A stretch of DNA of 64,000 nucleotides from NCBI RefSeq assembly GCF_009429125.1, contig NZ_CP045529.1:2790001-2854000 (forward strand), in the 5' to 3' direction. The notes beneath the pieces are model-generated. The model did no database searches, had not been told where the DNA came from, and was given only the letters and a program-made list of their open reading frames with translations. Source of the DNA: Luteimicrobium xylanilyticum (lineage in GTDB: Bacteria > Actinomycetota > Actinomycetes > Actinomycetales > Cellulomonadaceae). Position numbers and translations under genes: made by a program. Below, one piece after another: positions 23,352-33,731 of this stretch; within the stretch, counting starts at the first letter, position 1; the number at the start of each line of letters is the position of its first letter.

Positions 23352-25340
23352 TCAGATGGTGCGTCCGGCGTTCTCGTCGCCGAGCGCGCCCGGCGTCGTC
23401 TTCTGCACCTGGAGCAGGAACTCCACGTTGGACTTGGTGTCCTTGAGCTTGCCGAGGAGGAGCTCGATGGCCTGCTGCTGGTCGAGCGCGCCGAGCACGC
23501 GGCGCAGCTTGTAGACGATCTGCAGCTCGTCGCGCGGCATGAGGATCTCCTCGCGCCGCGTGCCCGAGCCGTTGACGTCGACGGCCGGGAAGATCCGCTT
23601 GTCCGCGAGCGACCGGGAGAGCCGGAGCTCCATGTTCCCGGTGCCCTTGAACTCCTCGAAGATGATCTCGTCCATCTTCGAGCCGGTCTCGACGAGCGCG
23701 GAGCCGAGGATCGTCAGCGAGCCGCCGTTCTCGATGTTGCGCGCCGCACCGAAGAACTTCTTGGGCGGGTAGAGCGCCGCGGCGTCCACACCACCCGACA
23801 GGATGCGGCCCGACGCCGGCGCGGCCAGGTTGTAGGCGCGCGACAGACGGGTGATGGAGTCGAGCAGCACGACGACGTCCTGGCCGAGCTCGACGAGGCG
23901 CTTGGCACGCTCGATGGCGAGCTCCGCGACGATCGTGTGGTCGGACGCGGGGCGGTCGAACGTCGAGGCGATGACCTCGCCCTTGACCGTCCGCTCCATG
24001 TCGGTGACCTCTTCGGGCCGCTCGTCGACCAGCACGACCATGAGGTGGACCTCAGGGTTGTTGGTCGTGATCGCGTTGGCGATCTGCTGCATGATGATCG
24101 TCTTGCCGGCCTTGGGGGGCGCGACGATGAGGCCGCGCTGGCCCTTGCCGATGGGCGCGACGATGTCGATGACGCGCGGCGTGAGGCGCGTGTTCTCCGG
24201 GTTCTCGAGGCGCAGGCGCTCCTGCGGGTACAGCGGCGTCAGCTTGGAGAACTCGGCGCGCTGGCGAGCCTCCTCGGGCGACTGGCCGTTGACCGTGTCG
24301 AGGCGCACGAGGGCGTTGAACTTCTGGCGGTTCGAGCCACCGCCCTGCTGCTCGCCGTCGCGCGGCTGGCGCACCGCGCCGGTGACCGCGTCACCGCGGC
24401 GCAGCCCGGACTTCTTGACCTGGCCGAGCGACACGTAGACGTCGTTCGGACCCGGGAGGTAGCCGCTCGTGCGCACGAACGCGTAGTTGTCGAGGATGTC
24501 GAGCACGCCCGCGACGGGAAGCAGGACGTCGTCCTCGGCGATCTCGACGTCGTCGAGGCTGGCGAGGTCGGCCGGCGCGCCGCCACGGTTGTTGCGGCCG
24601 CGCTTGTTGCGGTCGCGGTTGCGTTCGCGCGCCCGACGACGGCGCCCGGGCCGCTCGTCGTCCTGCGCGTTGCCGCCGCCCTGGTTGGAGCCCTGGCCCT
24701 GGCCGGCGTTGCCGCCCTGCTGGCGCTTCTCGCCGCCCTGGCCGGAGCCCTGGCGGTCGCGCTGGCGCTGCGAGCCGTCGCCGTCGCGCGAGTCGCGACG
24801 CTCGGACTGGCCGGTGCTCGCGTCGTCGCGGCGCTCCGCGCCGTCCCGCTTCACGGGCAGCGTGTCCAGCAGGTCGCTGGTGTCGACGTTGCGCGGGGCG
24901 CCCGCGTCGCGACCGGAGCGGCGCGAACGACGCTCGCCGGTCACGCCGGACGCCGCCGCGGCGGCACGGGCCGCGCGGTCGTCGCTGCTCTCGCCCTCGG
25001 CGAGGCGCGCCTCGACCGGTCGGCTCGCGGTCTCGGTGAGCGCGGCCGCAACGGCCACGCGCGCCTTGTCGGTGCCGGAGGCCGGCGCGCTGCGACGCTC
25101 ACGCGGCGCGCGCTCGACCTCCTCGGAAGTCTGCTCGGTGGTGGCCGCGCGGCGGGTGCGACGCGCGGGCGCGTCCTCCGTCCGCGCGGGGGCGCCGGAG
25201 CGCGCCGACGAGATCGCGTCGACGAGGTCGCTCTTGCGCATCTTGGAGGTGCCCTTGACGCCGAGCTCGGTCGCGAGCGCCTGCAGCTCGGGCAGGCGGA
25301 GCGCGGACAGCGAACCGGATCGGGCGGTGGTGTCAGTCAC
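23352..25340 (-). CDS. rho: Transcription termination factor Rho with a long disordered insertion
   Basis: Hexameric RNA helicase that ends transcription. The C-terminal motor has the P-loop [15 protein letters not shown] and the Walker B region in [23 protein letters not shown]; the RNA-binding OSB domain has the FVRTSGYL and DVYVSLGQ strands. The 662-residue length exceeds the 420 of E. coli because about 200 residues rich in Arg, Gly, Gln, Asn and Asp separate the N-terminal helix bundle ([17 protein letters not shown]) from the RNA-binding domain. Such insertions occur in high-GC Gram-positives, where they add RNA contacts. The start is GTG with a strong AAGGGGAAGGG site. The 312-base upstream gap is a long, structured leader. 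Confidence 0.96.
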   Translation of the reverse strand: MTDTTARSGSLSALRLPELQALATELGVKGTSKMRKSDLVDAISSARSGAPARTEDAPARRTRRAATTEQTSEEVERAPRERRSAPASGTDKARVAVAAALTETASRPVEARLAEGESSDDRAARAAAAASGVTGERRSRRSGRDAGAPRNVDTSDLLDTLPVKRDGAERRDDASTGQSERRDSRDGDGSQRQRDRQGSGQGGEKRQQGGNAGQGQGSNQGGGNAQDDERPGRRRRARERNRDRNKRGRNNRGGAPADLASLDDVEIAEDDVLLPVAGVLDILDNYAFVRTSGYLPGPNDVYVSLGQVKKSGLRRGDAVTGAVRQPRDGEQQGGGSNRQKFNALVRLDTVNGQSPEEARQRAEFSKLTPLYPQERLRLENPENTRLTPRVIDIVAPIGKGQRGLIVAPPKAGKTIIMQQIANAITTNNPEVHLMVVLVDERPEEVTDMERTVKGEVIASTFDRPASDHTIVAELAIERAKRLVELGQDVVVLLDSITRLSRAYNLAAPASGRILSGGVDAAALYPPKKFFGAARNIENGGSLTILGSALVETGSKMDEIIFEEFKGTGNMELRLSRSLADKRIFPAVDVNGSGTRREEILMPRDELQIVYKLRRVLGALDQQQAIELLLGKLKDTKSNVEFLLQVQKTTPGALGDENAGRTI

Positions 25341-25652
25341 GAAGGACCCTTCCCCTTGAGTCGTGCCCGCCGCTCAGAGGGCGGGCACCGGGTGGTCGGT
25401 GTGCGAGCCGCGGAGCGGGCTGCACGGGTGAATCCGAGAACCAGGCGTACGGCGACGTGTGCTGGTGCTGGATGAGGTGAATCCGAAGGCACGGTGACCG
25501 TGGACGGCCACATCACTGCACGTACCTGCTGCAACGCAGCGGGTGATTCGCGTCGTGTGCGAGGGATCACGGTCAGTCTAGCACCGGCGCGGTGCCGATC
25601 TTGCCATCGCGCGCGCGGCGACACCCCGGATGGCACGGCCCCACGGCGGGCG
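25341..25652 (-). promoter_or_regulatory. Long rho leader with repeated 11-mers and a possible upstream ORF
   Basis: A TAGACT -10 hexamer (25575-25580 read on the minus strand) sits next to a GCACCG / CGGTGC inverted repeat (25581-25595). It predicts an mRNA leader of about 230 bases. The 11-mer TCGGATTCACC occurs twice (25427-25437 and 25476-25486 as its complement), with a related CGAATCACC at 25542-25550. An open frame from ATG 25513 (58 residues) ends in a TGA that overlaps the rho GTG. Its codon third positions are less GC-rich than those of real genes nearby, so coding is doubtful. Rho often controls its own leader by attenuation, and this region may do that. Confidence 0.5.
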
Positions 25653-26606
25653 TCAGAGCCGCTCCACGGTCGCTCCCGTCGGAGCGATCGAAGGGCGTTC
25701 GACGCGCCAGCGGCGCAGGTCCACCTCGGACTCGAGCACGGCGTCCAGGTCGGCGGCCGCCGACGGCGTCGTGAGGACCAGCGCCGACGGGCCGGCGCCG
25801 GACACGACGGCTGCGAGACCCTGCCGACGTAACGCGTCGACGAGCCGCCATGTTCCCGGCATGACGTCGGCGCGGTAGCGCTGGTGCAGGAGGTCGTGGG
25901 TCGCGTCGAACAACAGGTCCGGTCGGCGGGTCAGCGCCTCGACCAGCAGGGCGGCGCGTCCCGAGTTGGCGGCGGCATCCGCGTGCGGCACGTGCGTGGG
26001 CAGGACCCCGCGGGCGTGGCTGGTGGCAAGCCGCGTCGTCGGGATCACGACGGTCGCGACGAGGTCCGGGTGGACGTCGAGGCGCACCGCACGCGCGGGG
26101 GCGGGGCCGTCGTCGTCCGCCGAGAAGCCCGACCGCGCGTCGGGCGTCCACGCCACGGTGGCCCCGCCGAGGATCGCGGGAGCCGCGTTGTCGGGGTGCC
26201 CCTCGAGCTCGGTCGCGAGCGCGAGGACGGTCGCCTCGTCGAGTGCGGAGGGGTCTGCGATCAGGCCACGAGCCGCCACCAGCCCCGCGACCGCGGCAGC
26301 GGCCGAGGAACCCAGCCCGCGCCCGTGCGGGATCACGTTCCGGCACACGAGGTGCAGGCCCGTGATCGGCGCGCCGACGGCGTCCAGCCCGACCCGGACG
26401 GCACGCGCGACGAGGTGGCCCGCGCCGGTCGGGACCTCGCCGGCGCCTTCCCCCTCGACCTCGACGACGACGTCCGCTGACGCGAGCAGGCGCACCTCGA
26501 CCTCGTCGTGGATCGCGAGCGCGAGCCCGAGCGCGTCGAAGCCGGGCCCGAGGTTGGCGCTCGTCGCCGGCACCCGAACCCGGACGTGGTCGGCACCCAG
26601 CTGCAT
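25653..26606 (-). CDS. thrB: Homoserine kinase
   Basis: GHMP-family kinase that phosphorylates homoserine on the way to threonine (317 residues). The ATP loop reads IPHGRGLGSSAAAAVAGL at about residues 91-108, the N-terminal strand has VRVPATSANLGPGFDALGLAL, and the third GHMP motif is AVVSGAGPSALVL. ATG 26606 has GGGGGAGA upstream, 24 bases after thrC. Last gene of the lysA-hom-thrC-thrB run. Confidence 0.95.
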   Translation of the reverse strand: MQLGADHVRVRVPATSANLGPGFDALGLALAIHDEVEVRLLASADVVVEVEGEGAGEVPTGAGHLVARAVRVGLDAVGAPITGLHLVCRNVIPHGRGLGSSAAAAVAGLVAARGLIADPSALDEATVLALATELEGHPDNAAPAILGGATVAWTPDARSGFSADDDGPAPARAVRLDVHPDLVATVVIPTTRLATSHARGVLPTHVPHADAAANSGRAALLVEALTRRPDLLFDATHDLLHQRYRADVMPGTWRLVDALRRQGLAAVVSGAGPSALVLTTPSAAADLDAVLESEVDLRRWRVERPSIAPTGATVERL

Positions 26607-26630
26607 GGCGGTCTCCCCCGCGTCCGGTCG

Positions 26631-27731
26631 CTACTCGAGGCCGAGCGCGGCGGCGATCGACATGACGTCGGCGCCCACGCGGACGGGCGTGACCTCGCTG
26701 CCGTCGGCGGTGCGCAAGGCCCACTGGGGGTCCTTGAGCCCGTGCCCGGTCACGGTGACGACGACGCGCGCGCCCGCGGGCACGTGACCCTCGGTGGCAC
26801 GCCGCAGCAGCCCCGCGACGCCCGCGGCGGACGCAGGCTCGACGAACACCCCGACCTCCGCGGACAGGACGCGGTGCGCGGCCAGGATCTCGTCGTCGGA
26901 CACCGCCTCGATGACGCCGCCCGAGTCGTCGCGCGCGGCCTCGGCCTGCGCCCACGACGCGGGGTTGCCGATGCGGATCGCGGTCGCGATGGTCTCGGGC
27001 TGGTCGACGGGGTGGCCCAGCACGATGGGTGCGGCGCCCGCGGCCTGGAAGCCCCACATGGCGGGCGTGCGTGACGCCACGGCGGGGAGGCCGCCGCCGG
27101 GCTCGTCGGGGAGCTCGCCCGCGTACTCACGGTAGCCCTTCCAGTACGCGGTGATGTTGCCCGCGTTGCCGACGGGCAGCGCGTGGATGTCGGGGGCGTC
27201 ACCGAGCGCGTCCACGACCTCGAACGCCGCCGTCTTCTGGCCCTCGATGCGGTCGGGGTTCACCGAGTTCACGAGCTCGACGGGGTAGACCTCGGCGAGC
27301 TTGCGGGCCGCGACGAGGCAGTCGTCGAAGTTCCCGTCGACCTGCAGGAGACGCGCGCCGTGGGCGATGGCCTGGCTCAGCTTGCCCATCGCGATCTTGC
27401 CGTCCGGCACGAGCACCGCGCAGGTCATCCCGGCGCGCGTCGCGTACGCGGCCGCCGACGCGGATGTGTTGCCCGTCGAGGCGCACACGACGGCCTTCGC
27501 GCCGCGGCCCGCGGCGGCGGAGATCGCGGCCGTCATGCCGCGGTCCTTGAACGACCCGGTCGGGTTCATGCCCTCGACCTTGACGTACACGTCGGCGCCC
27601 GTGCGCTCGGACAGCGCCGGCGCGGCGACGAGCGGCGTGCCGCCCTCGCCGAGCGTGACGACGCGCTCGCGCACGTGCTCGGGCAGGCGGTCGGCGTACT
27701 CGGTGACGACGCCCCTCCACTGCTGGGCCAT
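26631..27731 (-). CDS. thrC: Threonine synthase
   Basis: PLP enzyme that converts O-phosphohomoserine to threonine (366 residues, the short class). The PLP-binding Lys lies in [15 protein letters not shown], and the phosphate-binding Gly-rich loop is near [16 protein letters not shown]. The ATG at 27731 shares a base with the hom stop codon (TGATG), so the two are translationally coupled. Confidence 0.95.
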   Translation of the reverse strand: MAQQWRGVVTEYADRLPEHVRERVVTLGEGGTPLVAAPALSERTGADVYVKVEGMNPTGSFKDRGMTAAISAAAGRGAKAVVCASTGNTSASAAAYATRAGMTCAVLVPDGKIAMGKLSQAIAHGARLLQVDGNFDDCLVAARKLAEVYPVELVNSVNPDRIEGQKTAAFEVVDALGDAPDIHALPVGNAGNITAYWKGYREYAGELPDEPGGGLPAVASRTPAMWGFQAAGAAPIVLGHPVDQPETIATAIRIGNPASWAQAEAARDDSGGVIEAVSDDEILAAHRVLSAEVGVFVEPASAAGVAGLLRRATEGHVPAGARVVVTVTGHGLKDPQWALRTADGSEVTPVRVGADVMSIAAALGLE

Positions 27732-29062
27732 CAGACTCCTTCGACTCTCAGGACGGACGTGACCTCGCGCACGGGCGCCAGGTCGCGGGCCGCGCGCGTG
27801 GTCGACGCGAGCGCCGCCTCGGGTGCGACGTGGGTGGTGAGGAGCAGCTCGGCCGAACCGCCGGTGCCGACGTCGGCCCGGTCGCCGTCCGGGACCTGGC
27901 GCACCGACTCGATCGACACGCCCTGGCCCGCGAACGTGCTCGCGACCTGCGCGAGCACGCCGGGCCGGTCGTCGACGACGAGCCGCACCTGGTAGCGCGT
28001 CAGCGCGGACGCGTGCGGCAGCAGCGGCAGGTCGGCGTACGTCGACTCCTCGGGGCTCTTGCCGCCGAGGACCCGGTGGCGGGCCGCGGAGACCACGTCG
28101 CCGAGCACCGCGGACGCCGTCGGGGCGCCGCCCGCGCCACGGCCGTAGAACATCAGCTCGCCCGCGGCCTCCGCCTCGACGAACACCGCGTTGAACGCGC
28201 CGCGCACCCCCGCAAGGGGGTGGTCGAGGGGGACGAGCGCGGGGTGCACGCGGACGGAGACGCCGTCGTCGGTCGCCTCGGCGATGGCGAGCAGCTTGAC
28301 CGCGTGGCCGGTCCGCGCGGCCCAGGCCACGTCCGACGCCGTCACGGACGTGATGCCCTCGCGGTAGACGTCGTCGAGGTGCACGCGCGTGTGGAACGCG
28401 AGGCTCGCGAGGATCGCCGCCTTCGCCGCCGCGTCGTAGCCTTCGACGTCGGCCGTCGGGTCGGCCTCGGCGTAGCCGAGCCCCTGCGCCTCCTTGACGG
28501 CGTCCTCGAGCTCGAGCCCGTCGGTCGCCATCCGGTCGAGCACGTAGTTCGTGGTCCCGTTGACGATGCCGAGCACCCGGCGGATCTTGTCCCCCGTGAG
28601 CGACTCACGAATCGGTCGCACGATGGGGATCGCGCCCGCGACCGCCGCCTCGTAGTAGACGTCGACGCCCGCCTCGTCGGCCGCGCGGTAGAGCGTCGGG
28701 CCGTCCTGCGCGAGCAGGGCCTTGTTCGCGGTCACGACCGACGCACCGTGCTCGATCGCGCGCAGCAGGAGGTTCCGGGCCGGCTCCTCGCCGCCCATCA
28801 GCTCGACGACGATGTCCGCGCGGGTCACCAGCTCGTCTGCGTCGGCGGTCAGGAGCGCACGGTCGACGACGGGGTCACGCGGCGCGTCCACGTTCCGGAC
28901 CGCCACCCCGACGAGCTCGAGCGGCGCGCCCACCCGGGCGGCGAGGTCGTCGGCCTGCTGTGTCAGGAGCCGCACCACCTCGGTGCCGACGACGCCGCAC
29001 CCCAGCACGGCGACGCGCAGCGGCGAGGGGGCACGGCGAGGTTGAGCGGCGGGGGAAGGCAC
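27731..29062 (-). CDS. hom: Homoserine dehydrogenase with C-terminal ACT domain
   Basis: Reduces aspartate semialdehyde to homoserine, the branch point for Thr and Met. The NAD(P) loop [13 protein letters not shown] is close to the N-terminus. The catalytic region has [11 protein letters not shown] and the Lys/Asp-bearing segment [22 protein letters not shown]. An ACT domain (about 360-443, [25 protein letters not shown]) gives feedback control by threonine. The start is uncertain. GTG 29062 was chosen because TATCCT lies 6 bases upstream, as in a leaderless mRNA, giving 443 residues. TTG 29086 directly touches a GGAGG and is less likely. Confidence 0.92.
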   Translation of the reverse strand: MPSPAAQPRRAPSPLRVAVLGCGVVGTEVVRLLTQQADDLAARVGAPLELVGVAVRNVDAPRDPVVDRALLTADADELVTRADIVVELMGGEEPARNLLLRAIEHGASVVTANKALLAQDGPTLYRAADEAGVDVYYEAAVAGAIPIVRPIRESLTGDKIRRVLGIVNGTTNYVLDRMATDGLELEDAVKEAQGLGYAEADPTADVEGYDAAAKAAILASLAFHTRVHLDDVYREGITSVTASDVAWAARTGHAVKLLAIAEATDDGVSVRVHPALVPLDHPLAGVRGAFNAVFVEAEAAGELMFYGRGAGGAPTASAVLGDVVSAARHRVLGGKSPEESTYADLPLLPHASALTRYQVRLVVDDRPGVLAQVASTFAGQGVSIESVRQVPDGDRADVGTGGSAELLLTTHVAPEAALASTTRAARDLAPVREVTSVLRVEGV

Positions 29063-29135
29063 GCGCACAGGATACGTGGCGCCCAACCTCCGGACGCCCG
29101 TCGTCCACCGATCGGAACGGCGCCGGGAGGAGCCC

Positions 29136-30530
29136 TCAGCCGACGTCGAGCGCGAGGAGGTCGTCGACCGTCTCGCGGCGCACGAGCACGCGCGTGCCGC
29201 CGTCGAGCACGGCCACCACGGGCGGCCGCGGCAGCAGGTTGTAGTTCGACGCCATCGAGCGGCCGTAGGCGCCCGTCGCGGCGACCGCGAGCAGGTCGCC
29301 CGCCTGCACGTCGCCCGGAAGCTCGACGTCGTGCACCACGATGTCGCCGCTCTCGCAGTGCTTCCCGACGACGCGCGCCAGCACGGGCGCCGCGTCCGAG
29401 ACCCGGTTCGCGAGCTCCGCGTGGTAGCGCGCCCCGTAGAGCGCGGGCCGGATGTTGTCGCTCATCCCGCCGTCGACGGACACGTACGTCCGGACGAAGG
29501 TGGCGTCGTCGTCCGCGTTGACCGTGACGGGCTTGACCGTGCCCACCGTGTAGAGCGTCAGGCCGGCCGGCCCGACGATCGCCCGCCCGGGCTCGATCGA
29601 GAACCGCGGCAGCGGCGTCCCGAGGCGCGCGGCGATGCCGTCGACGGCGCCCGCGACGTCCTTCGCGATGCGCTCGGGGTCGAGGGCCACCTCGCCGGGC
29701 AGGTACGCGATGCCGTAGCCGCCGCCGAGGTCGACCTCGTCCACGAGCACGCCCGTGGCCGCGGCGAGGTCGGCGCGCAGCTGCAGGACGACGCGCGCGG
29801 CGACCTCGAAGCCGTCGGGGTCGAGGATCTGGGAGCCGATGTGCGAGTGGATGCCGAGCAGGCGCAGCTCGGGGCGCGCGAGCACGGCCCGCAGCGCGGC
29901 GAGCGCGGGGCTCTCGGCCCCGTCCGCGCCCGGCGCGACCGAGAGCCCGAACTTCTGGTCCTCGTGCGCCGTCGAGATGTACTCGTGGCCGCCCGCGTGC
30001 ACGCCCGTGGTCACGCGGACCATGACGGGCGCCGGATCGCCGCCCCTCGACGCGACGAGGTCCGCGAGGCGCTCGATCTCGACGAGCGAGTCGACGATGA
30101 TCCGCCCGACGCCCGCGTCGAGCGCCCGCTCGAGCTCGGCGTCGGACTTGTTGTTGCCGTGCAGACCGAGCTCAGCCCCCGGCACGCCGGCGCGCAGCGC
30201 GACCGCGAGCTCGCCGCCGCTCGCCGTGTCGACGCGCAGGCCCTCCTCGCGCGCCCAGCGCGCGACCGCGACCGTGAGCAGCGCCTTGCCGGCGTAGTAC
30301 ACGTCGACGCCGGAGCCGACCGCCGCGAACGCCTGCTCGAACGCGGTCCGGTAGGCCCGGGCGCGCGTACGGAAGTCCGCCTCGTCGAGGACGTACGACG
30401 GCGTCCCCTGCTCGGCCGCGAGGTCCCGCAGGTCGACGCCGCCGACGCTCATCGCGCCGTCCGCTCCGCGCTTCGCGCCGCGCGACCAGGGTTCGGGCAA
30501 CGCAGCCTCGGGCAGCGCGCCCGCGGTCAC
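29136..30530 (-). CDS. lysA: Diaminopimelate decarboxylase
   Basis: PLP-dependent alanine-racemase-fold enzyme making L-lysine from meso-diaminopimelate (464 residues). The PLP Lys is in [16 protein letters not shown]. The substrate and PLP loops [12 protein letters not shown] and the C-terminal [14 protein letters not shown] (active-site Cys from the partner subunit) are intact. GTG start overlaps the argS stop codon by four bases (GTGA), giving translational coupling to an aminoacyl-tRNA synthetase, an order also seen in mycobacteria and corynebacteria. Confidence 0.94.
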   Translation of the reverse strand: MTAGALPEAALPEPWSRGAKRGADGAMSVGGVDLRDLAAEQGTPSYVLDEADFRTRARAYRTAFEQAFAAVGSGVDVYYAGKALLTVAVARWAREEGLRVDTASGGELAVALRAGVPGAELGLHGNNKSDAELERALDAGVGRIIVDSLVEIERLADLVASRGGDPAPVMVRVTTGVHAGGHEYISTAHEDQKFGLSVAPGADGAESPALAALRAVLARPELRLLGIHSHIGSQILDPDGFEVAARVVLQLRADLAAATGVLVDEVDLGGGYGIAYLPGEVALDPERIAKDVAGAVDGIAARLGTPLPRFSIEPGRAIVGPAGLTLYTVGTVKPVTVNADDDATFVRTYVSVDGGMSDNIRPALYGARYHAELANRVSDAAPVLARVVGKHCESGDIVVHDVELPGDVQAGDLLAVAATGAYGRSMASNYNLLPRPPVVAVLDGGTRVLVRRETVDDLLALDVG

Positions 30531-32203
30531 ATCCGCTCCGGCGCGCTGACGCCCAGGAGGCCCAGCCCGTTCGCGAGGACCTGGCGGGTCGCGTCGTTGA
30601 GCCACAGGCGCGTGCGGTGGAGGTCGGTGACCTCCTCGTCGCCCAGCGGGGTCACGCGGGTCGCGGCGTACCAGGAGTGGTAGGCGCCCGCGAGCTGCTC
30701 GAGGTAGCGGGCGACGCGGTGCGGCTCGCGCAGCTCCGCGGCCTGCGCGACGACGCGCGGGAACTCGGTCAGGACGCCCAGGAGCGCCGACTCGGTCTCG
30801 TGCGTGAGCAGCGCCGGGTCGAACGCGTCGCGCGTGACGCCGTGCTCGGCCGCATTCCGGTCCACCGCGGCGGTGCGGGCGTGGGCGTACTGCACGTAGA
30901 ACACCGGGTTCTCGTTGGTCGCACGAGCCAGCAGGTCGAGGTCGAGGTCGATGTTGGTGTCCGTGGACGAGCGGACGAGCGCGTAGCGCGCCGCGTCCAC
31001 GCCGACGGCGTCGACGAGGTCCTCGAGCGTGATGACCGTGCCCGCGCGCTTGGACATGCGGACCGGCTGGCCGTCCTTGACCAGGTTGACCATCTGCCCG
31101 ATGAGGAGCTGGAGGTTCTTTCCCGGGGTGTCCCCGAACGCTGCACAGACCGCCATCATGCGGCCGACGTACCCGTGGTGGTCGGCACCGAGCATGATGA
31201 TGACGTCGTCGAAGCCGCGTTCGCGCTTGTCGAGGTAGTACGCGATGTCGCCCGCGATGTAGGCGGCGTCGCCGTCGGACTTGATGACGACGCGGTCCTT
31301 GTCGTCGCCGAAGTCCGTCGTGCGCAGCCAGGTCGCGCCGTCCTGCTCGAACATGTGCCCGGCGTCGCGCAGGCGCGCGATCGCCTTGTCGACCGCGCCC
31401 GACTCGTGCAGCGAGTCCTCGTGGAAGTAGACGTCGAAATCGACCCCGAACTCGTGGAGCGACTGCTTGATCTCGCCGAACATGCGCTCGACGCCGCGCG
31501 ACCGGAAGACCTCCTGGGCCTCGGCGTCGGACAGGTCGCGGGGGTCCGGGTCGCCCGCCGCGACGGCGTCGGCGATGACGGCGTTCGCGATGTCCTCGAT
31601 GTACTGACCGCCGTAGCCGTCCTCGGGGGCCTCCTGGCCCCGCGCGTTGGCGAGCAACGAGCGCGCGAAGCGGTCGATCTGGACCCCGTGGTCGTTGAAG
31701 TAGTACTCGCGCGTCACGTCCGCACCCGAGGCCTGGAGGATCCGGGCGAGCGAGTCGCCGACGGCCGCCCAGCGAACGCCGCCGATGTGGATCGGGCCGG
31801 TCGGGTTGGCCGACACGAACTCGAGGTTGATGCGGGTGCCCGCCTCGGCGTCGCCGCGGCCGTAGAGGGGCCCCGCCTCGACGACGGCGCGCGCCAGCTC
31901 GCCCGCGGCGGCGGCGTCGAGCGTGATGTTGAGGAACCCGGGGCCCGCGACGTCGACCTTCGCGACGCCGGGCGTGGCCGCGAGGCGTGCCGCAAGGTCC
32001 TCCGCGAGCGCCCGCGGGGTGGTGCCGGCCTTCTTCGCGAGCTGCAGCGCGACGTTCGTGGCCCAGTCGCCGTGCTCGCGCTGCCGGGGTCGCTCGACGT
32101 GGACGGAGTCGGGCAGGGCGTCGGCAGGCAGGGCCAGCGTGCCGTCGGCCACCGCGGCGGCCAGGGCAGCGCGCAGCGCTTCGGAGAGCTCGGTGGGGGT
32201 CAC
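30527..32203 (-). CDS. argS: Arginyl-tRNA synthetase
   Basis: Class I synthetase that charges tRNA-Arg (558 residues). The HIGH-type signature is seen as [20 protein letters not shown] and the KMSKS-type loop as [10 protein letters not shown]. The N-terminal Add-1 domain binds the tRNA D-loop, and the C-terminal helix domain (DALRM-like) ends in [13 protein letters not shown]. The start was set at GTG 32203 because TAGGAT (-10) lies 7 bases before it. The ATG at 32212 overlaps that hexamer, so it would not be in the transcript. The gene stands divergent from its own substrate, tRNA-Arg(CCG). Confidence 0.95.
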   Translation of the reverse strand: MTPTELSEALRAALAAAVADGTLALPADALPDSVHVERPRQREHGDWATNVALQLAKKAGTTPRALAEDLAARLAATPGVAKVDVAGPGFLNITLDAAAAGELARAVVEAGPLYGRGDAEAGTRINLEFVSANPTGPIHIGGVRWAAVGDSLARILQASGADVTREYYFNDHGVQIDRFARSLLANARGQEAPEDGYGGQYIEDIANAVIADAVAAGDPDPRDLSDAEAQEVFRSRGVERMFGEIKQSLHEFGVDFDVYFHEDSLHESGAVDKAIARLRDAGHMFEQDGATWLRTTDFGDDKDRVVIKSDGDAAYIAGDIAYYLDKRERGFDDVIIMLGADHHGYVGRMMAVCAAFGDTPGKNLQLLIGQMVNLVKDGQPVRMSKRAGTVITLEDLVDAVGVDAARYALVRSSTDTNIDLDLDLLARATNENPVFYVQYAHARTAAVDRNAAEHGVTRDAFDPALLTHETESALLGVLTEFPRVVAQAAELREPHRVARYLEQLAGAYHSWYAATRVTPLGDEEVTDLHRTRLWLNDATRQVLANGLGLLGVSAPERM

Positions 32204-32210
32204 GGAGGCC

Positions 32211-32216
32211 ATCCTA
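32211..32216 (-). promoter_or_regulatory. -10 hexamer for a leaderless argS mRNA
   Basis: TAGGAT on the minus strand, 7 bases before GTG 32203. No Shine-Dalgarno sequence precedes that GTG. Confidence 0.45.
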
Positions 32217-32332
32217 TCGGCGGGCCCGGAGCCTCCCCGCAGAGTTTCCTGTCCGACGACGCACGGTCGGGCTGGTAGTCTCGTGGCCGTGCCGCACCGG
32301 GCGCCCGCGAGGGCGTCGGTACCGGTCATCGC

Positions 32333-32405
32333 GCGCCCGTAGCTCAGTGGATAGAGCGTCTGCCTCCGGAGCAGAAGGTCGTAGGTTCGAATCCTATCGG
32401 GCGCA
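32333..32405 (+). tRNA. tRNA-Arg (anticodon CCG, reads CGG)
   Basis: A 73-base cloverleaf with acceptor stem GCGCCCG / CGGGCGC and discriminator A. The D arm is AGCTCAGTGGATAGAGC. The anticodon stem TCTGC / GCAGA carries the loop CTCCGGA, with CCG at 32366-32368. The T arm loop is TTCGAAT. CCA is not encoded. It is divergent from argS, whose enzyme charges it; mycobacteria keep the same linkage. Confidence 0.97.
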
Positions 32406-32497
32406 CTCCCCTTCAGGCCCCTGACCAGCAGCGATGCGGGTCGGGGGCCTTCGTCGTCCCGCAGCCGTCACGCACTGCGCGTGGGCCTCCGGGCCCC

Positions 32498-32503
32498 TAC
32501 GCT
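32498..32503 (+). promoter_or_regulatory. -10 hexamer for the leaderless DUF1304 gene
   Basis: TACGCT lies 6 bases before ATG 32510, placing the transcription start on the codon. Confidence 0.45.
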
Positions 32504-32509
32504 CGGGCC

Positions 32510-32902
32510 ATGGACGTCGTCGGAACGGTCTTCGTCGCGCTCGCCGCGCTCCTGCACCTGTACATCTGGTGGATGGAGTCGGTCGCGTGGCGGCGGCCCG
32601 TGGTCTGGCGCCGGTTCGGTATCGCGTCCCAGGCCGACGCGGACACGACGGCGCCGCTCGCCTACAACCAGGGCTTCTACAACCTCTTCCTGGCGGTGGG
32701 CGCCGTGCTCGGCGTCGTCCTGTACTGGACGGCGTCGGCGACCGCGGGGTTCGCGCTCGCTCTGTTCTGCGCGGGCAGCATGGTCGCTGCGGCCGGGGTG
32801 CTGCTCTCGACGGGCCGCGAGCGCGTGCGCGCCGCCGCGACGCAAGGGACGCTTCCGCTGCTGGGGGTGCTGTTCTTCCTGCTGTCCCTGCCAGTCGCCT
32901 GA
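32510..32902 (+). CDS. DUF1304 family membrane protein
   Basis: A 130-residue protein with four membrane segments, at about 3-20, 54-74, 79-97 and 113-129. The pattern AALLHLYIWWMESVAW at the N-terminus and AYNQGFYNLFLAVGA in the second part fit DUF1304, a family of small inner-membrane proteins of unknown role. It appears leaderless and is followed 52 bases later by the DUF899 gene on the same strand. Confidence 0.8.
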   Translation: MDVVGTVFVALAALLHLYIWWMESVAWRRPVVWRRFGIASQADADTTAPLAYNQGFYNLFLAVGAVLGVVLYWTASATAGFALALFCAGSMVAAAGVLLSTGRERVRAAATQGTLPLLGVLFFLLSLPVA

Positions 32903-32954
32903 GGGGCGCTCGCCGACCCGATGAGTTCCGCAAGCTCGTCGGGTCGCAACACCC

Positions 32955-33701
32955 ATGACGACTGACATCCCGACGAACCCCGATCCAGCCGGAGCACCGC
33001 CGGTGGTCACCCTCACCGCGTGGCGCGACGCCCACGACGAGCTCCTCGTTCAGGAGAAGGCCCACACCCACGCGGGCGACGCCCTCGCCGCGGCCCGGCG
33101 GCGGATGCCGATGACCGAGCTACCCGACGTCGTCGTCGAGGGCGACGACGGCCCGACCCCGCTGCTCGACCTGTTCGGCGACCACGACCAGCTGATCCTG
33201 TACAAGCACATGTGGCACGACGGTCAGCCGATCGAGGGCCAGTGCGAGGGCTGCACGCTCGCCGTCTGGGACGCGACACACGGCACCCCGTATCTCGAGT
33301 CGCGCGGGATCTCGTTCGCGGTGCTGTTCGAGGGGGCCTGGGCCGAGGCACGCGAGCTGCGCGACTTCATGGGCTACCCCGTCCCGTGCTTCTCGGTGCA
33401 CGACGTCGACGACCCGATCCTCGGCACCGGGTTCGGCGAGTTCCTGTTCCTGCTGCGGCGTGACGGCAAGCCCTACCTCACCTACGCGGTCACGGGGCGA
33501 GGCACTGAGGCGATGCTGTCGTCGATGCAGCTGATCGACCGCACCGTGTACGGGCGCGGCGAGCGCTGGGAGGACTCGCCCGCGGGCTGGCCCCAGGACC
33601 GCGACGCCTCCTGGTGGTGGCGCCAAGACGGCCGGCCTGCCGCCCAGTGGGCCCGGCCCGGCGCGACGCCCGTCGACCCCCGTGCGCACCACCACGGCTG
33701 A
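32955..33701 (+). CDS. DUF899 family thioredoxin-like protein
   Basis: A 248-residue cytoplasmic protein of the DUF899 group, related to thioredoxin-fold proteins. The opening VTLTAWRDAHDELLVQEKAHTHAGDALAAARRRMPM and the ENY-like strand before LILYKHMWH are typical. A CEGCTLAVWD motif holds a C-x-x-C pair as in redox-active thioredoxins. The C-terminal part is rich in Trp (WEDSPAGWPQDRDASWWWRQDG). The biological role is unknown. The gene converges on the NarL-type regulator gene. Confidence 0.82.
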   Translation: MTTDIPTNPDPAGAPPVVTLTAWRDAHDELLVQEKAHTHAGDALAAARRRMPMTELPDVVVEGDDGPTPLLDLFGDHDQLILYKHMWHDGQPIEGQCEGCTLAVWDATHGTPYLESRGISFAVLFEGAWAEARELRDFMGYPVPCFSVHDVDDPILGTGFGEFLFLLRRDGKPYLTYAVTGRGTEAMLSSMQLIDRTVYGRGERWEDSPAGWPQDRDASWWWRQDGRPAAQWARPGATPVDPRAHHHG

Positions 33702-33731
33702 ACCGATCCCCCGGCACCCGGGCCGGGCGGC

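Noticed and set aside
32210-32212. ATG as the argS start
   Set aside because: It overlaps the TAGGAT hexamer, so it would not be part of the predicted transcript; GTG 32203 fits better.
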